DNA of 16,819 bases from NCBI GenBank assembly GCA_045644025.1, contig JAZRGE010000113.1:1-16819 (forward strand), read 5' to 3'. A program made the position numbers and the translations under genes. Position 1 is the first letter of the stretch. Each line of letters starts with the position of its first letter. Source of the stretch: JAZRGE01 sp045644025. GTDB lineage: Bacteria; Bacillota; Clostridia; Oscillospirales; Acutalibacteraceae. The notes below the pieces were generated by a model that saw only the letters and a program-made list of their open reading frames with translations, did no database searches and was not told the origin of the DNA. This document shows positions 1-7,009 of this stretch, one piece after another.

Positions 1-60
1 GATCTCCTCTTCAGATACTAACTTAAAATGAATAATAACACATTTATTTTCGCTTCACAA
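1..60 (-). promoter_or_regulatory. Outward-facing promoter and ribosome binding site for a divergent gene beyond the left edge
   Basis: Read on the minus strand, TTGTGA (60-55) is followed after 17 bases by TATTAT (37-32). TGT directly precedes it, giving an extended -10 box (40-32). Further out, AGAGGAGATC (10-1) is a strong Shine-Dalgarno sequence touching the window edge. Together they predict a gene on the minus strand whose start codon lies within a few bases outside the window. The coding part is not visible, so its product is unknown. Confidence 0.55.
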
Positions 61-99
61 CCTATATTTTTATTTTTTTATTATATTTTCATTGTTTTC

Positions 100-128
100 T
101 TGATTATAGGAAATATATTTGATATAAT
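100..128 (+). promoter_or_regulatory. Promoter of the ROK-SIS operon
   Basis: TTGATT (100-105) and a perfect TATAAT (123-128) are separated by 17 bases. The -10 is extended by TGA (120-122), giving TGATATAAT. Transcription would be expected to start near 135, only about 10 bases before the chosen start codon at 145. The messenger would then have a very short leader holding just GGTGAT (135-140) as a weak ribosome binding site. Confidence 0.7.
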
Positions 129-144
129 CTTTTCGGTGATAATT

Positions 145-1140
145 ATGTACTACATAGGTTTAGATATCGGCGGCACAAAATGCGCCGTAACCCTTGGGCA
201 GACCAACGGTGAGCTTCCCGATATTATAAAAAAGAACAAGTTCCCCACCGCCGATTGCGCTTCCCCTCAGGATGTGATGGCAAGGATGCTGGAGAACACC
301 AACTCCGTGCTGGATGAGAGCGGCCTCACCTACAAGGACATTGCCGCCATAGGCATCAGCTGCGGCGGCCCGCTGGATTCGAAGCGCGGAATCATTCTTT
401 CTCCGCCAAATCTTCCCGGCTGGGATAATATCCGAATTGTGGAGTATTTCGAAAAGGCCACAGGCATTGCCACCTTCTTGCAAAACGATGCCAACGCCTG
501 CGCAGTTGCCGAATGGAAATACGGAGCCGGCAAGGGCACCGATGATATGATTTTTCTCACCTTCGGCACCGGCCTTGGCGCAGGGCTTATTCTGGATGGC
601 AGGCTCTACTGCGGCGCTTCGGATATGGCGGGCGAGATCGGCCACGTGCGCTTGCGTGAGGAAGGCCCTATAGGCTATGGCAAAAGTGGCTCCTGCGAAG
701 GCTTCTGCAGCGGTGCAGGCATTCGCAAAATGGGCATTTCCGCCACGGAGGAATTGCTTCAGCAGGGGCAGATCCCTCGGCTATACGAAGCCGCAGGCCA
801 TGATCTTGCTAAAATCGATGCCAAGCTTATAGCCGAACTGGCCGAAAATGAGCAAGATCCTCTTTGCCTTAGCATCTATCGCAAATGTGGTGAAAGGCTG
901 GGCGAAACTTTAAGCATACTTATTGATCTTTTCAATCCACAGGTGATCGTGCTGGGCGGAGTTTATATGCGAAGTCACAGCCTTTTGGATGAGCATATGC
1001 ACAAGGTGATCGAAAAGGAAACCTTATCCCATGCAAGGAACGTCTGCAAGGTGCTGCCTGCAGGCCTTTCGGAAAAAATCGGAGATTATGCGGCGCTTTC
1101 GGTGGCCGCTTCGGAATATGAAAGGAGAAATTCAAAATGA
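145..1140 (+). CDS. ROK-family sugar kinase-like protein, zinc cysteines replaced
   Basis: A 331-residue protein of the ROK family (sugar kinases and related regulators); the substrate cannot be read from sequence. It starts with the ATP-binding motif DIGGTK (residues 7-12) and has the catalytic aspartate segment QNDANA (D115), a glycine-rich phosphate loop (FGTGLGAG) and the GEIGH motif with H167. No DNA-binding domain precedes the kinase fold, so it resembles the kinase rather than the NagC/XylR repressor branch. The family zinc motif CxCGxxGCxE is degenerate: the three cysteine positions are I176, Y178 and S183, while E185 is kept. The ATG at 145 was chosen because ROK proteins begin right at this motif; an upstream in-frame ATG at 28 would add a hydrophobic AT-rich stretch containing the promoter. 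The stop overlaps the next start as ATGA, so the two genes are translationally coupled. Confidence 0.85.
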   Translation: MYYIGLDIGGTKCAVTLGQTNGELPDIIKKNKFPTADCASPQDVMARMLENTNSVLDESGLTYKDIAAIGISCGGPLDSKRGIILSPPNLPGWDNIRIVEYFEKATGIATFLQNDANACAVAEWKYGAGKGTDDMIFLTFGTGLGAGLILDGRLYCGASDMAGEIGHVRLREEGPIGYGKSGSCEGFCSGAGIRKMGISATEELLQQGQIPRLYEAAGHDLAKIDAKLIAELAENEQDPLCLSIYRKCGERLGETLSILIDLFNPQVIVLGGVYMRSHSLLDEHMHKVIEKETLSHARNVCKVLPAGLSEKIGDYAALSVAASEYERRNSK

Positions 1141-1790
1141 AAAAAGAAGTAATGGCTGTTTACGAAGAACTCTTGGAAAGGTACCCCGATCTTGCTTGCT
1201 GCAAGGATCAGGTGCTGGAGGCCTACAATATTCTGGCCGAGTGCTACAAGAACGGCGGCAAGGTGCTCACCTGCGGCAACGGCGGCAGCTGTTCCGATTC
1301 GGAGCATATTGTTGGTGAGCTTATGAAAAGCTTCACCTTCAAGCGCAAGATAAGAGAAGACGTTTTCAAAAATCTTGAGGCTGCAGGCGAAATGGGTGTG
1401 GAACTCACAAAATATCTGGAAGGCGCTCTTCCTGCAATTTCCCTTTGCGGCCACCCCGCTCTCACCACCGCCTATCTCAACGATACCAACCCTCAGATGA
1501 CCTTTGCCCAGCAGGTGTACGGCTTTGGTGTTAAGGGCGACGTGCTTATCACACTTTCCACCTCCGGCAACAGCAAAAACTGCCTCTACGCCGTGGAAAC
1601 CGCTCGCGCTCTTGGTATGAAGGTTATTGCACTCACAGGCGAGACTGGCGGCAAACTTAAAGGTGTTTCGGATGTCACCATATGCGTGCCTTCCTGCACC
1701 ACCTTTAAGATCCAGGAATACCATCTTCCCATTTATCACGCTCTTTGTGCAATGCTGGAGAATGAATTCTTTGAATACTTCCCCCGCTGA
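1137..1790 (+). CDS. SIS-domain phosphosugar isomerase, GmhA-like
   Basis: A 217-residue single SIS-domain protein most like sedoheptulose-7-phosphate isomerase (GmhA), which makes the first precursor of ADP- or GDP-heptose. Visible landmarks are the phosphate-binding CGNGGS (residues 46-51), E61 in the position of the GmhA catalytic glutamate, STSGNS further on, and the C-terminal IQExHxxxxH segment with H196 and H201. Relative to E. coli GmhA it carries roughly 20 extra residues after the EL segment (around 66-95). It overlaps the ROK gene by four bases and is preceded by AAAGGAG. Pairing with a sugar kinase suggests the two act on the same sugar or sugar phosphate. No other heptose-pathway gene is visible, so heptose chemistry is inference; another ketose/aldose phosphate substrate is equally possible. 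Confidence 0.8.
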   Translation: MKKEVMAVYEELLERYPDLACCKDQVLEAYNILAECYKNGGKVLTCGNGGSCSDSEHIVGELMKSFTFKRKIREDVFKNLEAAGEMGVELTKYLEGALPAISLCGHPALTTAYLNDTNPQMTFAQQVYGFGVKGDVLITLSTSGNSKNCLYAVETARALGMKVIALTGETGGKLKGVSDVTICVPSCTTFKIQEYHLPIYHALCAMLENEFFEYFPR

Positions 1791-1808
1791 TAATTCAACA
1801 ATAAATTT

Positions 1809-1840
1809 AAGGCAGCACGTTTGTTCGTGCTGCCTTTTCT
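1809..1840 (+). terminator. Rho-independent terminator after the SIS gene
   Basis: A nine-base-pair GC-rich stem (GGCAGCACG at 1811-1819 with CGTGCTGCC at 1826-1834) and a six-base loop is extended by two A-T pairs and followed by TTTTCT. It sits 18 bases after the isomerase stop codon and closes the ROK-SIS operon. Confidence 0.9.
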
Positions 1841-1883
1841 ATATGAAAATAAATATTTCGCCGCTATAGAAATTTGCGTTACG

Positions 1884-1919
1884 TTGTGATATAATATTTA
1901 CTGCTTTTATATTATCACA
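1884..1919 (+). promoter_or_regulatory. Promoter of the copper operon, overlapped by an inverted repeat
   Basis: An extended -10 box TGATATAAT lies at 1887-1895 with no good -35. An alternative promoter is TTGTGA (1884-1889), an 18-base spacer and TATATT (1908-1913). The inverted repeat TGTGATA (1885-1891) / TATCACA (1913-1919), with a 21-base spacer, covers both. It could be an operator for a copper-responsive repressor. It does not match the CopY box (TACAnnTGTA) or the GC-rich CsoR operator, so the regulator is unknown. The AAGGGAGA at 1921-1928 serves the start codon at 1939. Confidence 0.5.
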
Positions 1920-1938
1920 GAAGGGAGATTTCGCCTCA

Positions 1939-4401
1939 ATGGATCAATACAATGTGATTGGCATGAGCTGTGCAGCCTGCAGCGCGCGAGTTGAAAAAGC
2001 TGTGCTGGGTGTTGAGGGTGTGATCTCCTGCAACGTGAACCTTCTCACCAACTCTATGGGAGTAGAGGGCACAGCAGATGAGGCGCAAATTATTGCCGCT
2101 GTGGAAAAAGCGGGTTACAGCGCCGCCAAAAATGGTAAGCCAACAATCAATACCGAAAACAGCAAGAAAACTTTTGCCGATAATGAAACTGCTATTCTCT
2201 GCAAAAGGCTTATCGCTTCGCTGGTTTTCCTGATATTGCTAATGTATTTTTCCATGGGGCACGTTATGTGGGGCTTCCCCGTCCCCCATTATTTTAATAA
2301 TAATCCTATTGCTCTCGGCATTTTGCAGATGGTGCTTTCGGCCATAGTGATGGTGATTAATCAAAAATTCTTTATTAACGGATTCAAAGGGCTTATCCAC
2401 CGTTCTCCTAATATGGACACGTTGGTTTCTCTGGGTTCTGCCGTTTCCTTTGGCTACAGCGCGTTTTCATTGCTGATGATGACTGTTTCCGATTCGCCTA
2501 AGTTGCTTCTGCACAATTTGTATTTCGAATCGGCCGCAATGATACTTGCACTTATCACTCTGGGAAAAATGCTGGAAGCCCGCTCCAAGGGCAAGACCAC
2601 CAACGCTTTGAGAAGCCTTATGGATTTGGCGCCGAAAAAAGCCACTGTAATAAAAGGCGGAAAAGAAATTGTTGTGCCCATAGAGGAGATACACAAGGAT
2701 GATATCTTTTCCGTGCGCCCGGGAGAAAGCATCCCTGCCGACGGTGTTGTGATAGAAGGACACAGCGCAGTTGACGAATCGGCATTGACAGGTGAAAGCC
2801 TGCCTACCGAAAAAACTGTGGGCGACTACGTGAGCAATGCACCCATAAACCGTTCCGGATATATTGTTTGCAGGGCCAACAGAGTGGGCGAAGACACAAC
2901 ACTTTCTCAAATAATCAAAATGGTAAGCGATGCGGCGGCATCCAAGGCGCCAATTGCGAAGATAGCCGATAAAGTCTCCGGAATATTTGTGCCTATAGTG
3001 ATATTGATCGCTGTTGCTGTGTTTATTATTTGGCTTCTCTGCAATGCCACCGTAGGTTTTGCATTGGCAAGAGCTGTTTCGGTGCTTGTGATCAGCTGCC
3101 CCTGCGCTCTGGGGCTTGCCACTCCCGTGGCAATTATGGTGGGCAACGGCAAAGGCGCAGGCAACGGAATCCTTTTTAAGAATGCCACCGCCCTTGAAAC
3201 CGCAGGAAAGGCACGCATAATTGTGCTGGATAAAACCGGCACCATCACCAAAGGTAAGCCCGAGGTAACAGATGTTGAGGGCGATAACAATTTAGCTGAA
3301 ATTGCATACAGCCTGGAAATAAAAAGCGAGCATCCTTTGGCAAAAGCCATTGTTGCATACGCCGAAGAAAATCAAATTTCTTCCAAAATCACTACTGATT
3401 TTAACGCTTTCCCGGGTGGCGGAGTGCAGGCCAAAGTTGATAACGAAGCCGTTTTTGGCGGTAACGCCGATTTTGTGGGAAAGCACGCCGTTATTTCGGA
3501 TAAATGGCTGGCACGGGCCAACGATCTGGCTTTAGCAGGCAAAACAGTTATGTTCTTCGCAAAAGGGAATCAAGTTTTGGGTGTTATTGCAGTAGCCGAT
3601 GCTGTGAAGCCCGACAGTGCCGATGCAATCACACAGCTTAAAGCCTTGGGAGCCCGCGTTGTTATGCTTACGGGTGATAACAAACCAACCGCCGAGGCAA
3701 TAGGGCGGCTGGTGGGTGTGGATGATGTAATATCCCAAGTGAAACCCAATGAAAAAGAAGCTGTCATTCGGGAATTGCAAAATCAGGGAATGGTTGCAAT
3801 GGTAGGTGATGGCATTAATGATGCCCCTGCGCTGACACGGGCAGCTATCGGAATTGCCATAGGCGCAGGAACCGACGTTGCTATAGATGCAGCCGATATT
3901 GTTCTGGTGAACAGCAAACTATCGGACGTACCTGCAGCTATCAGATTGAGCCGTGCCGTGCTAAAGATAATCCACCAAAATTTGTTTTGGGCCTTTGCCT
4001 ATAACGTTATTTGCATACCCGTAGCTGCAGGAGCATTTGCCTGGGCGGGGCTAACCTTGAATCCCATGATCGGTGCCGCTGCCATGAGCTTATCTAGTTT
4101 CTGCGTTGTTTCAAATGCACTTAGGATAAATCTTTGCAATATTTATGCAAAAAAGGATAAACCGCAAAATTTCGGAAAAGAGGATCTCACTATGGAAAAA
4201 ACTATGAAGATCGAGGGTATGATGTGCCCTCATTGCGAAGCAAGAGTAAAGAAGATTCTTGAAGAAACAGAAGGCGTGAAGGAAGCTGTTGTAAGCCACA
4301 CCGATGGAACAGCAATTGTGAAAATGAGTGCTTGTGTTTCCGATGATATTCTCTCTAAAATTATCACCGACAATGGCTATAAAGTGGTTGAAATAAAATA
4401 A
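1939..4401 (+). CDS. copA: Cu(I)-exporting P1B-type ATPase with C-terminal CopZ-like domain
   Basis: An 820-residue membrane ATPase that should pump monovalent copper out of the cytoplasm. Order of parts: N-terminal heavy-metal domain with GMSCAAC (C11, C14); membrane helices; actuator TGES (284-287); intramembrane CPC (387-389); phosphorylated D431 in DKTGT; SEHP nucleotide-binding motif; hinge GDGIND (623-628). The last helices carry YN and MxxSS, the Cu(I)-specific signature of the P1B-1 class. After the last helix comes a hydrophilic linker and a second heavy-metal domain (about 752-820) with GMMCPHC (C763, C766), a placement usual for a separate CopZ chaperone gene. Silver transport is also possible for this class. 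It leads an apparent operon with two ChrA-type genes, the first starting 24 bases after its stop. Confidence 0.95.
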   Translation: MDQYNVIGMSCAACSARVEKAVLGVEGVISCNVNLLTNSMGVEGTADEAQIIAAVEKAGYSAAKNGKPTINTENSKKTFADNETAILCKRLIASLVFLILLMYFSMGHVMWGFPVPHYFNNNPIALGILQMVLSAIVMVINQKFFINGFKGLIHRSPNMDTLVSLGSAVSFGYSAFSLLMMTVSDSPKLLLHNLYFESAAMILALITLGKMLEARSKGKTTNALRSLMDLAPKKATVIKGGKEIVVPIEEIHKDDIFSVRPGESIPADGVVIEGHSAVDESALTGESLPTEKTVGDYVSNAPINRSGYIVCRANRVGEDTTLSQIIKMVSDAAASKAPIAKIADKVSGIFVPIVILIAVAVFIIWLLCNATVGFALARAVSVLVISCPCALGLATPVAIMVGNGKGAGNGILFKNATALETAGKARIIVLDKTGTITKGKPEVTDVEGDNNLAEIAYSLEIKSEHPLAKAIVAYAEENQISSKITTDFNAFPGGGVQAKVDNEAVFGGNADFVGKHAVISDKWLARANDLALAGKTVMFFAKGNQVLGVIAVADAVKPDSADAITQLKALGARVVMLTGDNKPTAEAIGRLVGVDDVISQVKPNEKEAVIRELQNQGMVAMVGDGINDAPALTRAAIGIAIGAGTDVAIDAADIVLVNSKLSDVPAAIRLSRAVLKIIHQNLFWAFAYNVICIPVAAGAFAWAGLTLNPMIGAAAMSLSSFCVVSNALRINLCNIYAKKDKPQNFGKEDLTMEKTMKIEGMMCPHCEARVKKILEETEGVKEAVVSHTDGTAIVKMSACVSDDILSKIITDNGYKVVEIK
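4179..4194 (+). promoter_or_regulatory. Internal ribosome binding site and start codon inside copA
   Basis: AGAGGA (4179-4184) lies seven bases before an in-frame ATG at 4192, within the linker between the last membrane helix and the C-terminal metal domain of the copper ATPase. Initiation here would yield a free 69-residue protein (4192-4401) with GMMCPHC, the usual size and make-up of the CopZ chaperone. The site is as good as those at true gene starts in this window. Its use is inferred. Confidence 0.5.
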
Positions 4402-4425
4402 ATTTTGCCTTTGAAAGGAGATCAT

Positions 4426-4968
4426 ATGAAGGAGCTTATCGGTCTTTTTCTCACATTTGCCAAGATAGGCGTTGTCACCTTCGGTGGGGGCTACGCTATG
4501 CTGCCCATATTATCCCGCGAATTGGTAGAAAAGCGCGGTTGGATCACCGAAGAAGAGCTTGCTGATTATTTTGCCGTGGGCCAATGCACCCCCGGTGTGA
4601 TTGCTGTGAACACCGCCACCTTTGTGGGCTTTAAGCGCAAGGGCACTTTAGGCGGCGTGGTGGCCACTCTGGGTGTTGTCTTCCCTTCCCTTATAATCAT
4701 CTGCCTTATAGCCGCGGTGCTTATGGGCTTTGCCGATAACGAATACGTGAAACACGCATTTGCGGGCATCCGTGTGGCTGTGTGCGCCCTTATTTTAAGC
4801 GCATTCTTAAAGCTTTTGAAAAAATCCGTTATCGATTGGATCGGCGCCGTAATATTCTGTGCTGTCACAATCCTTTCGGTAATTTTTTCCGTATCCCCCG
4901 TTATATTCGTGCTGGTATCGGCAGTTCTGGGTATAGCAATTAAATGCTTGGGAGGTGCCAAAAAATGA
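4426..4968 (+). CDS. Short ChrA-family transporter, subunit 1
   Basis: A 180-residue membrane protein corresponding to one half of the classical two-domain ChrA chromate transporter (short-chain CHR family). The N-terminal region shows TFGGGYAMLPIL and, after a short amphipathic stretch, the QCTPG motif followed by VNTATFVGF; the rest is hydrophobic helices. Short forms occur as adjacent pairs acting together, as here. The ATG at 4426 is preceded by AAAGGAGAT and fits the family start; a TTG at 4405 is in frame but unnecessary. Its stop overlaps the next start as ATGA. Chromate efflux is the namesake activity, but many members are uncharacterised and another oxyanion is possible. Confidence 0.85.
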   Translation: MKELIGLFLTFAKIGVVTFGGGYAMLPILSRELVEKRGWITEEELADYFAVGQCTPGVIAVNTATFVGFKRKGTLGGVVATLGVVFPSLIIICLIAAVLMGFADNEYVKHAFAGIRVAVCALILSAFLKLLKKSVIDWIGAVIFCAVTILSVIFSVSPVIFVLVSAVLGIAIKCLGGAKK

Positions 4969-5558
4969 TATTTTTAAGGCTCTTCCTTGAATTCTTCAAA
5001 ATCGGTCTTTTTGCCGTGGGCGGCGGTATGGCCACCCTCCCCTTCCTATATAGGCTCTCGGAAGCAACCGGTTGGTTCACCCCCGAAGCTTTGGCAGATA
5101 TGGTGGCCGTTTCGGAATCCACCCCCGGCCCCATTGGTGTGAATATGGCCACCTACGTAGGCTTCACATCGGGTTCTCAAAGTTCCCTTGGCTTTTTCGG
5201 TTCCCTTTTGGGAGCGCTGGTTGCCACACTGGGGCTGATCACACCGTCTGTGATAATTATAATCATTATTGCAGGTTTTCTGAAAAAATTCAGCGAGAAC
5301 AAATTCGTTACATCCGCATTCTATGGCATCCGCCCTGCCGCCGTGGCAATGGTTCTCTCGGCGCTGCTGCTGCTTAGCCGCACTGTCTTCTTAAATCTGC
5401 CTCAAAACATAGCAGATTTCTCCCTTGCAGGCTCTGTGAACTGGATTGCCGTGGGTTTGGGATTGCTTGTGTTCATACTCACTACGCGCCTTAAAAAAGT
5501 GCATCCCATAGCCTTTATTGCTCTCGGTGCCGTTGCAGGAATATTGTTTGGACTATAA
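4965..5558 (+). CDS. Short ChrA-family transporter, subunit 2
   Basis: A 197-residue membrane protein paralogous to the gene before it. The same landmarks appear in divergent form: AVGGGMATLPFL near the N-terminus and ESTPGPIGVNMATYVGF, followed by several hydrophobic helices. The ATG at 4965 overlaps the preceding stop codon (ATGA) and has GGGAGG about ten bases upstream, so the two halves are translationally coupled. An in-frame ATG at 4944 would add seven residues and overlap the partner further, which is less likely. The two halves probably form an antiparallel heteromer equivalent to one long ChrA. Its messenger ends in the hairpin overlapping the stop. Confidence 0.85.
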   Translation: MIFLRLFLEFFKIGLFAVGGGMATLPFLYRLSEATGWFTPEALADMVAVSESTPGPIGVNMATYVGFTSGSQSSLGFFGSLLGALVATLGLITPSVIIIIIIAGFLKKFSENKFVTSAFYGIRPAAVAMVLSALLLLSRTVFLNLPQNIADFSLAGSVNWIAVGLGLLVFILTTRLKKVHPIAFIALGAVAGILFGL

Positions 5559-5593
5559 AAAAAAGCCCCTATCTCCTCGGAGATAGGGGTTTT
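5559..5593. terminator. Bidirectional terminator between convergent operons
   Basis: An 11-base-pair stem is formed by CCCCTATCTCC (5566-5576) and GGAGATAGGGG (5579-5589); the innermost pair is probably open, leaving a small loop. The stem is flanked by an A-run on the left and TTTT on the right. On the + strand it ends the copper/ChrA operon. On the minus strand the A-run (5557-5564) reads as eight Ts and ends the D,D-carboxypeptidase transcript, whose stop is at 5597. Confidence 0.92.
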
Positions 5594-5596
5594 CAT

Positions 5597-6913
5597 TTAC
5601 CATCCTTTATATCTGCGGCGGCGCTTGCGGTGATTTCTGTTCAGGATAATCACCGAAACTATAAAGGCCAATATCACCACGCCTATAGCGATAAGCACAC
5701 CGATAAAATACCAGGAAGAAACGACGTTTTCCACCATTCGGCCAAATGCCAGCATGCCATCCTTCTTCACATCCTGGGCAGCAACCACTTCCACGGTGCC
5801 CAGCTTTTCGCCCGCATAATAATAAGTGGCAAAGCCCATATGCTGGCCCTTGGAAACAGGGGCATCCACCACGTCGGCTGTGAGCTGAACCTCCACCGTG
5901 ATCGTGGAAGCATCTGAAGCCTTGGGAAGCATATACATGAACTCTTCCTTGGGCATCACACCCACGTAATCGGTCTCAGAAGAAAGTTCCACCTTAACTT
6001 CGCCCACCGGCTTGCCTGCCGTGGTAACCGATTTATATTCAAATGTGGAAAAAGCCCACTCGAAAAGTGTTCTTGTTTCCTTAAAATCATTGCGGATCCT
6101 ATTTCCGTTGGCATCCTTATTGGGGCAGTTCATCACTATGCAGAGATAATTATATCCGTTCTTAAAAGCGGTGCTTATAAGGCAACGGCCTGCCTGATCG
6201 GTGAAACCCGTTTTCACGCCTGAAGCGTATTTATAAAAATACGAAGGATAGGAAGGATCTATAAGAAAATTTGTGGTGGAAAGCAGACGTGTGCCATACA
6301 TATTTGTGGCGGGCACGGTGTATCTTGCAAGGGATGTTATCTCCTTTATTTCGGGGAACGAAAGCGCATATTTTGCAAGGGTGTACATATCGTTCACGGT
6401 AGAATAATGATTATCATGGTGCAGGCCGTGGGTATTCTCAAAATGAGTGCCTGCCATACCAAGCTGGGCAGCCTTGGCGTTCATAAGCTCCACAAAATCG
6501 TCCTCACTTGCGGCATAGTGCCTGGCCACAGCCTCGCAAGCATCGGCAGCTGATGAAATAAGAATTATATAAAGCATCTGGCGGGCAGAGATCTTCTCAC
6601 CCGGCTGGAGATGTGCCACCACAAGCCCTGTGCCCAGCACGCTGTTCACCGCTTCCTTGCTCACGGTTATCACTTCGGCATCGAGATCCGGTGTGTTTTC
6701 CATGATTATCACCGCTGTCATCAATTTGGTGAGAGAGGCGGGAAACAGGCGCTTATCTGCGTTCTTACTGTAGATCACAATATCCGTGTCTGTATTCACA
6801 AGCAATGCACCTTCGGCGGTGATTTCGAAATCCGGCTTGTAGGCCGAAGCGGGAACAACGCATATCGAAATAAGGAAAATTGCGGAAAATAATAAAATTA
6901 TTATTTTTTTCAT
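5597..6913 (-). CDS. D-alanyl-D-alanine carboxypeptidase (PBP5/DacF-like), SxN motif altered
   Basis: A 438-residue serine peptidase of the S11 family that trims terminal D-Ala from peptidoglycan stem peptides outside the membrane. A signal peptide (1-24, cleavage after ASA) is followed by the transpeptidase-like fold with SLTK (S60 nucleophile, K63) and KTG (234-236). A C-terminal beta-rich domain (about 290-385) and a membrane helix (401-424) follow, with a very basic tail (NRNHRKRRRRYKGW). The second catalytic motif, normally SxN, reads S121-A122-A123, so the asparagine is replaced by alanine. Here the C-terminal anchor is a true helix rather than the amphipathic helix of E. coli PBP5. The start has CGGAGA at 6926-6921 upstream. 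It is the only minus-strand gene and stands alone. Confidence 0.92.
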   Translation of the reverse strand: MKKIIILLFSAIFLISICVVPASAYKPDFEITAEGALLVNTDTDIVIYSKNADKRLFPASLTKLMTAVIIMENTPDLDAEVITVSKEAVNSVLGTGLVVAHLQPGEKISARQMLYIILISSAADACEAVARHYAASEDDFVELMNAKAAQLGMAGTHFENTHGLHHDNHYSTVNDMYTLAKYALSFPEIKEITSLARYTVPATNMYGTRLLSTTNFLIDPSYPSYFYKYASGVKTGFTDQAGRCLISTAFKNGYNYLCIVMNCPNKDANGNRIRNDFKETRTLFEWAFSTFEYKSVTTAGKPVGEVKVELSSETDYVGVMPKEEFMYMLPKASDASTITVEVQLTADVVDAPVSKGQHMGFATYYYAGEKLGTVEVVAAQDVKKDGMLAFGRMVENVVSSWYFIGVLIAIGVVILAFIVSVIILNRNHRKRRRRYKGW

Positions 6914-6932
6914 AGAAATCTCTCCGAAGATG

Positions 6933-6961
6933 TTGTATTATGTACAAAGTAAGTATATCAT
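6933..6961 (+). promoter_or_regulatory. Promoter of the metallophosphoesterase gene
   Basis: TTGTAT (6933-6938) and TATCAT (6956-6961) are separated by 17 bases. The predicted start of transcription is near 6968, leaving a leader of about 40 bases before the TTG start at 7010. The -10 overlaps the -10 of the divergent carboxypeptidase promoter, so the two may compete. Confidence 0.45.
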
Positions 6962-6980
6962 TAAAGAAGAAATAATAAAA
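6952..6980 (-). promoter_or_regulatory. Promoter of the D,D-carboxypeptidase gene
   Basis: On the minus strand TGATATACT (6960-6952) is an extended -10 box. The -35 region 17 bases upstream is only T-rich (TTTTAT, 6980-6975). The start of transcription would be near 6945, about 30 bases before the start codon. A TTGTA...TACAA inverted repeat (6933-6947) lies at the start of this transcript. Confidence 0.45.
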
Positions 6981-7009
6981 GAGTTTTTTTGATTTTGGGG
7001 GTGAGAATC

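Noticed and set aside
28..144. In-frame N-terminal extension of the ROK protein with a hydrophobic, membrane-like segment
   Set aside because: It is AT-rich, contains the promoter and has no ribosome binding site; ROK proteins start right at the ATP-binding motif, which fits ATG 145.
1841..1938. Riboswitch or attenuator in the copper-operon leader
   Set aside because: The leader from either possible start is under 40 bases and shows no terminator-like stem with a T-run; the inverted repeat is better read as a DNA site.
4566..4961. 131-codon open frame on the minus strand
   Set aside because: It is opposite the first ChrA-type gene and has the threonine-rich composition of an antisense shadow.
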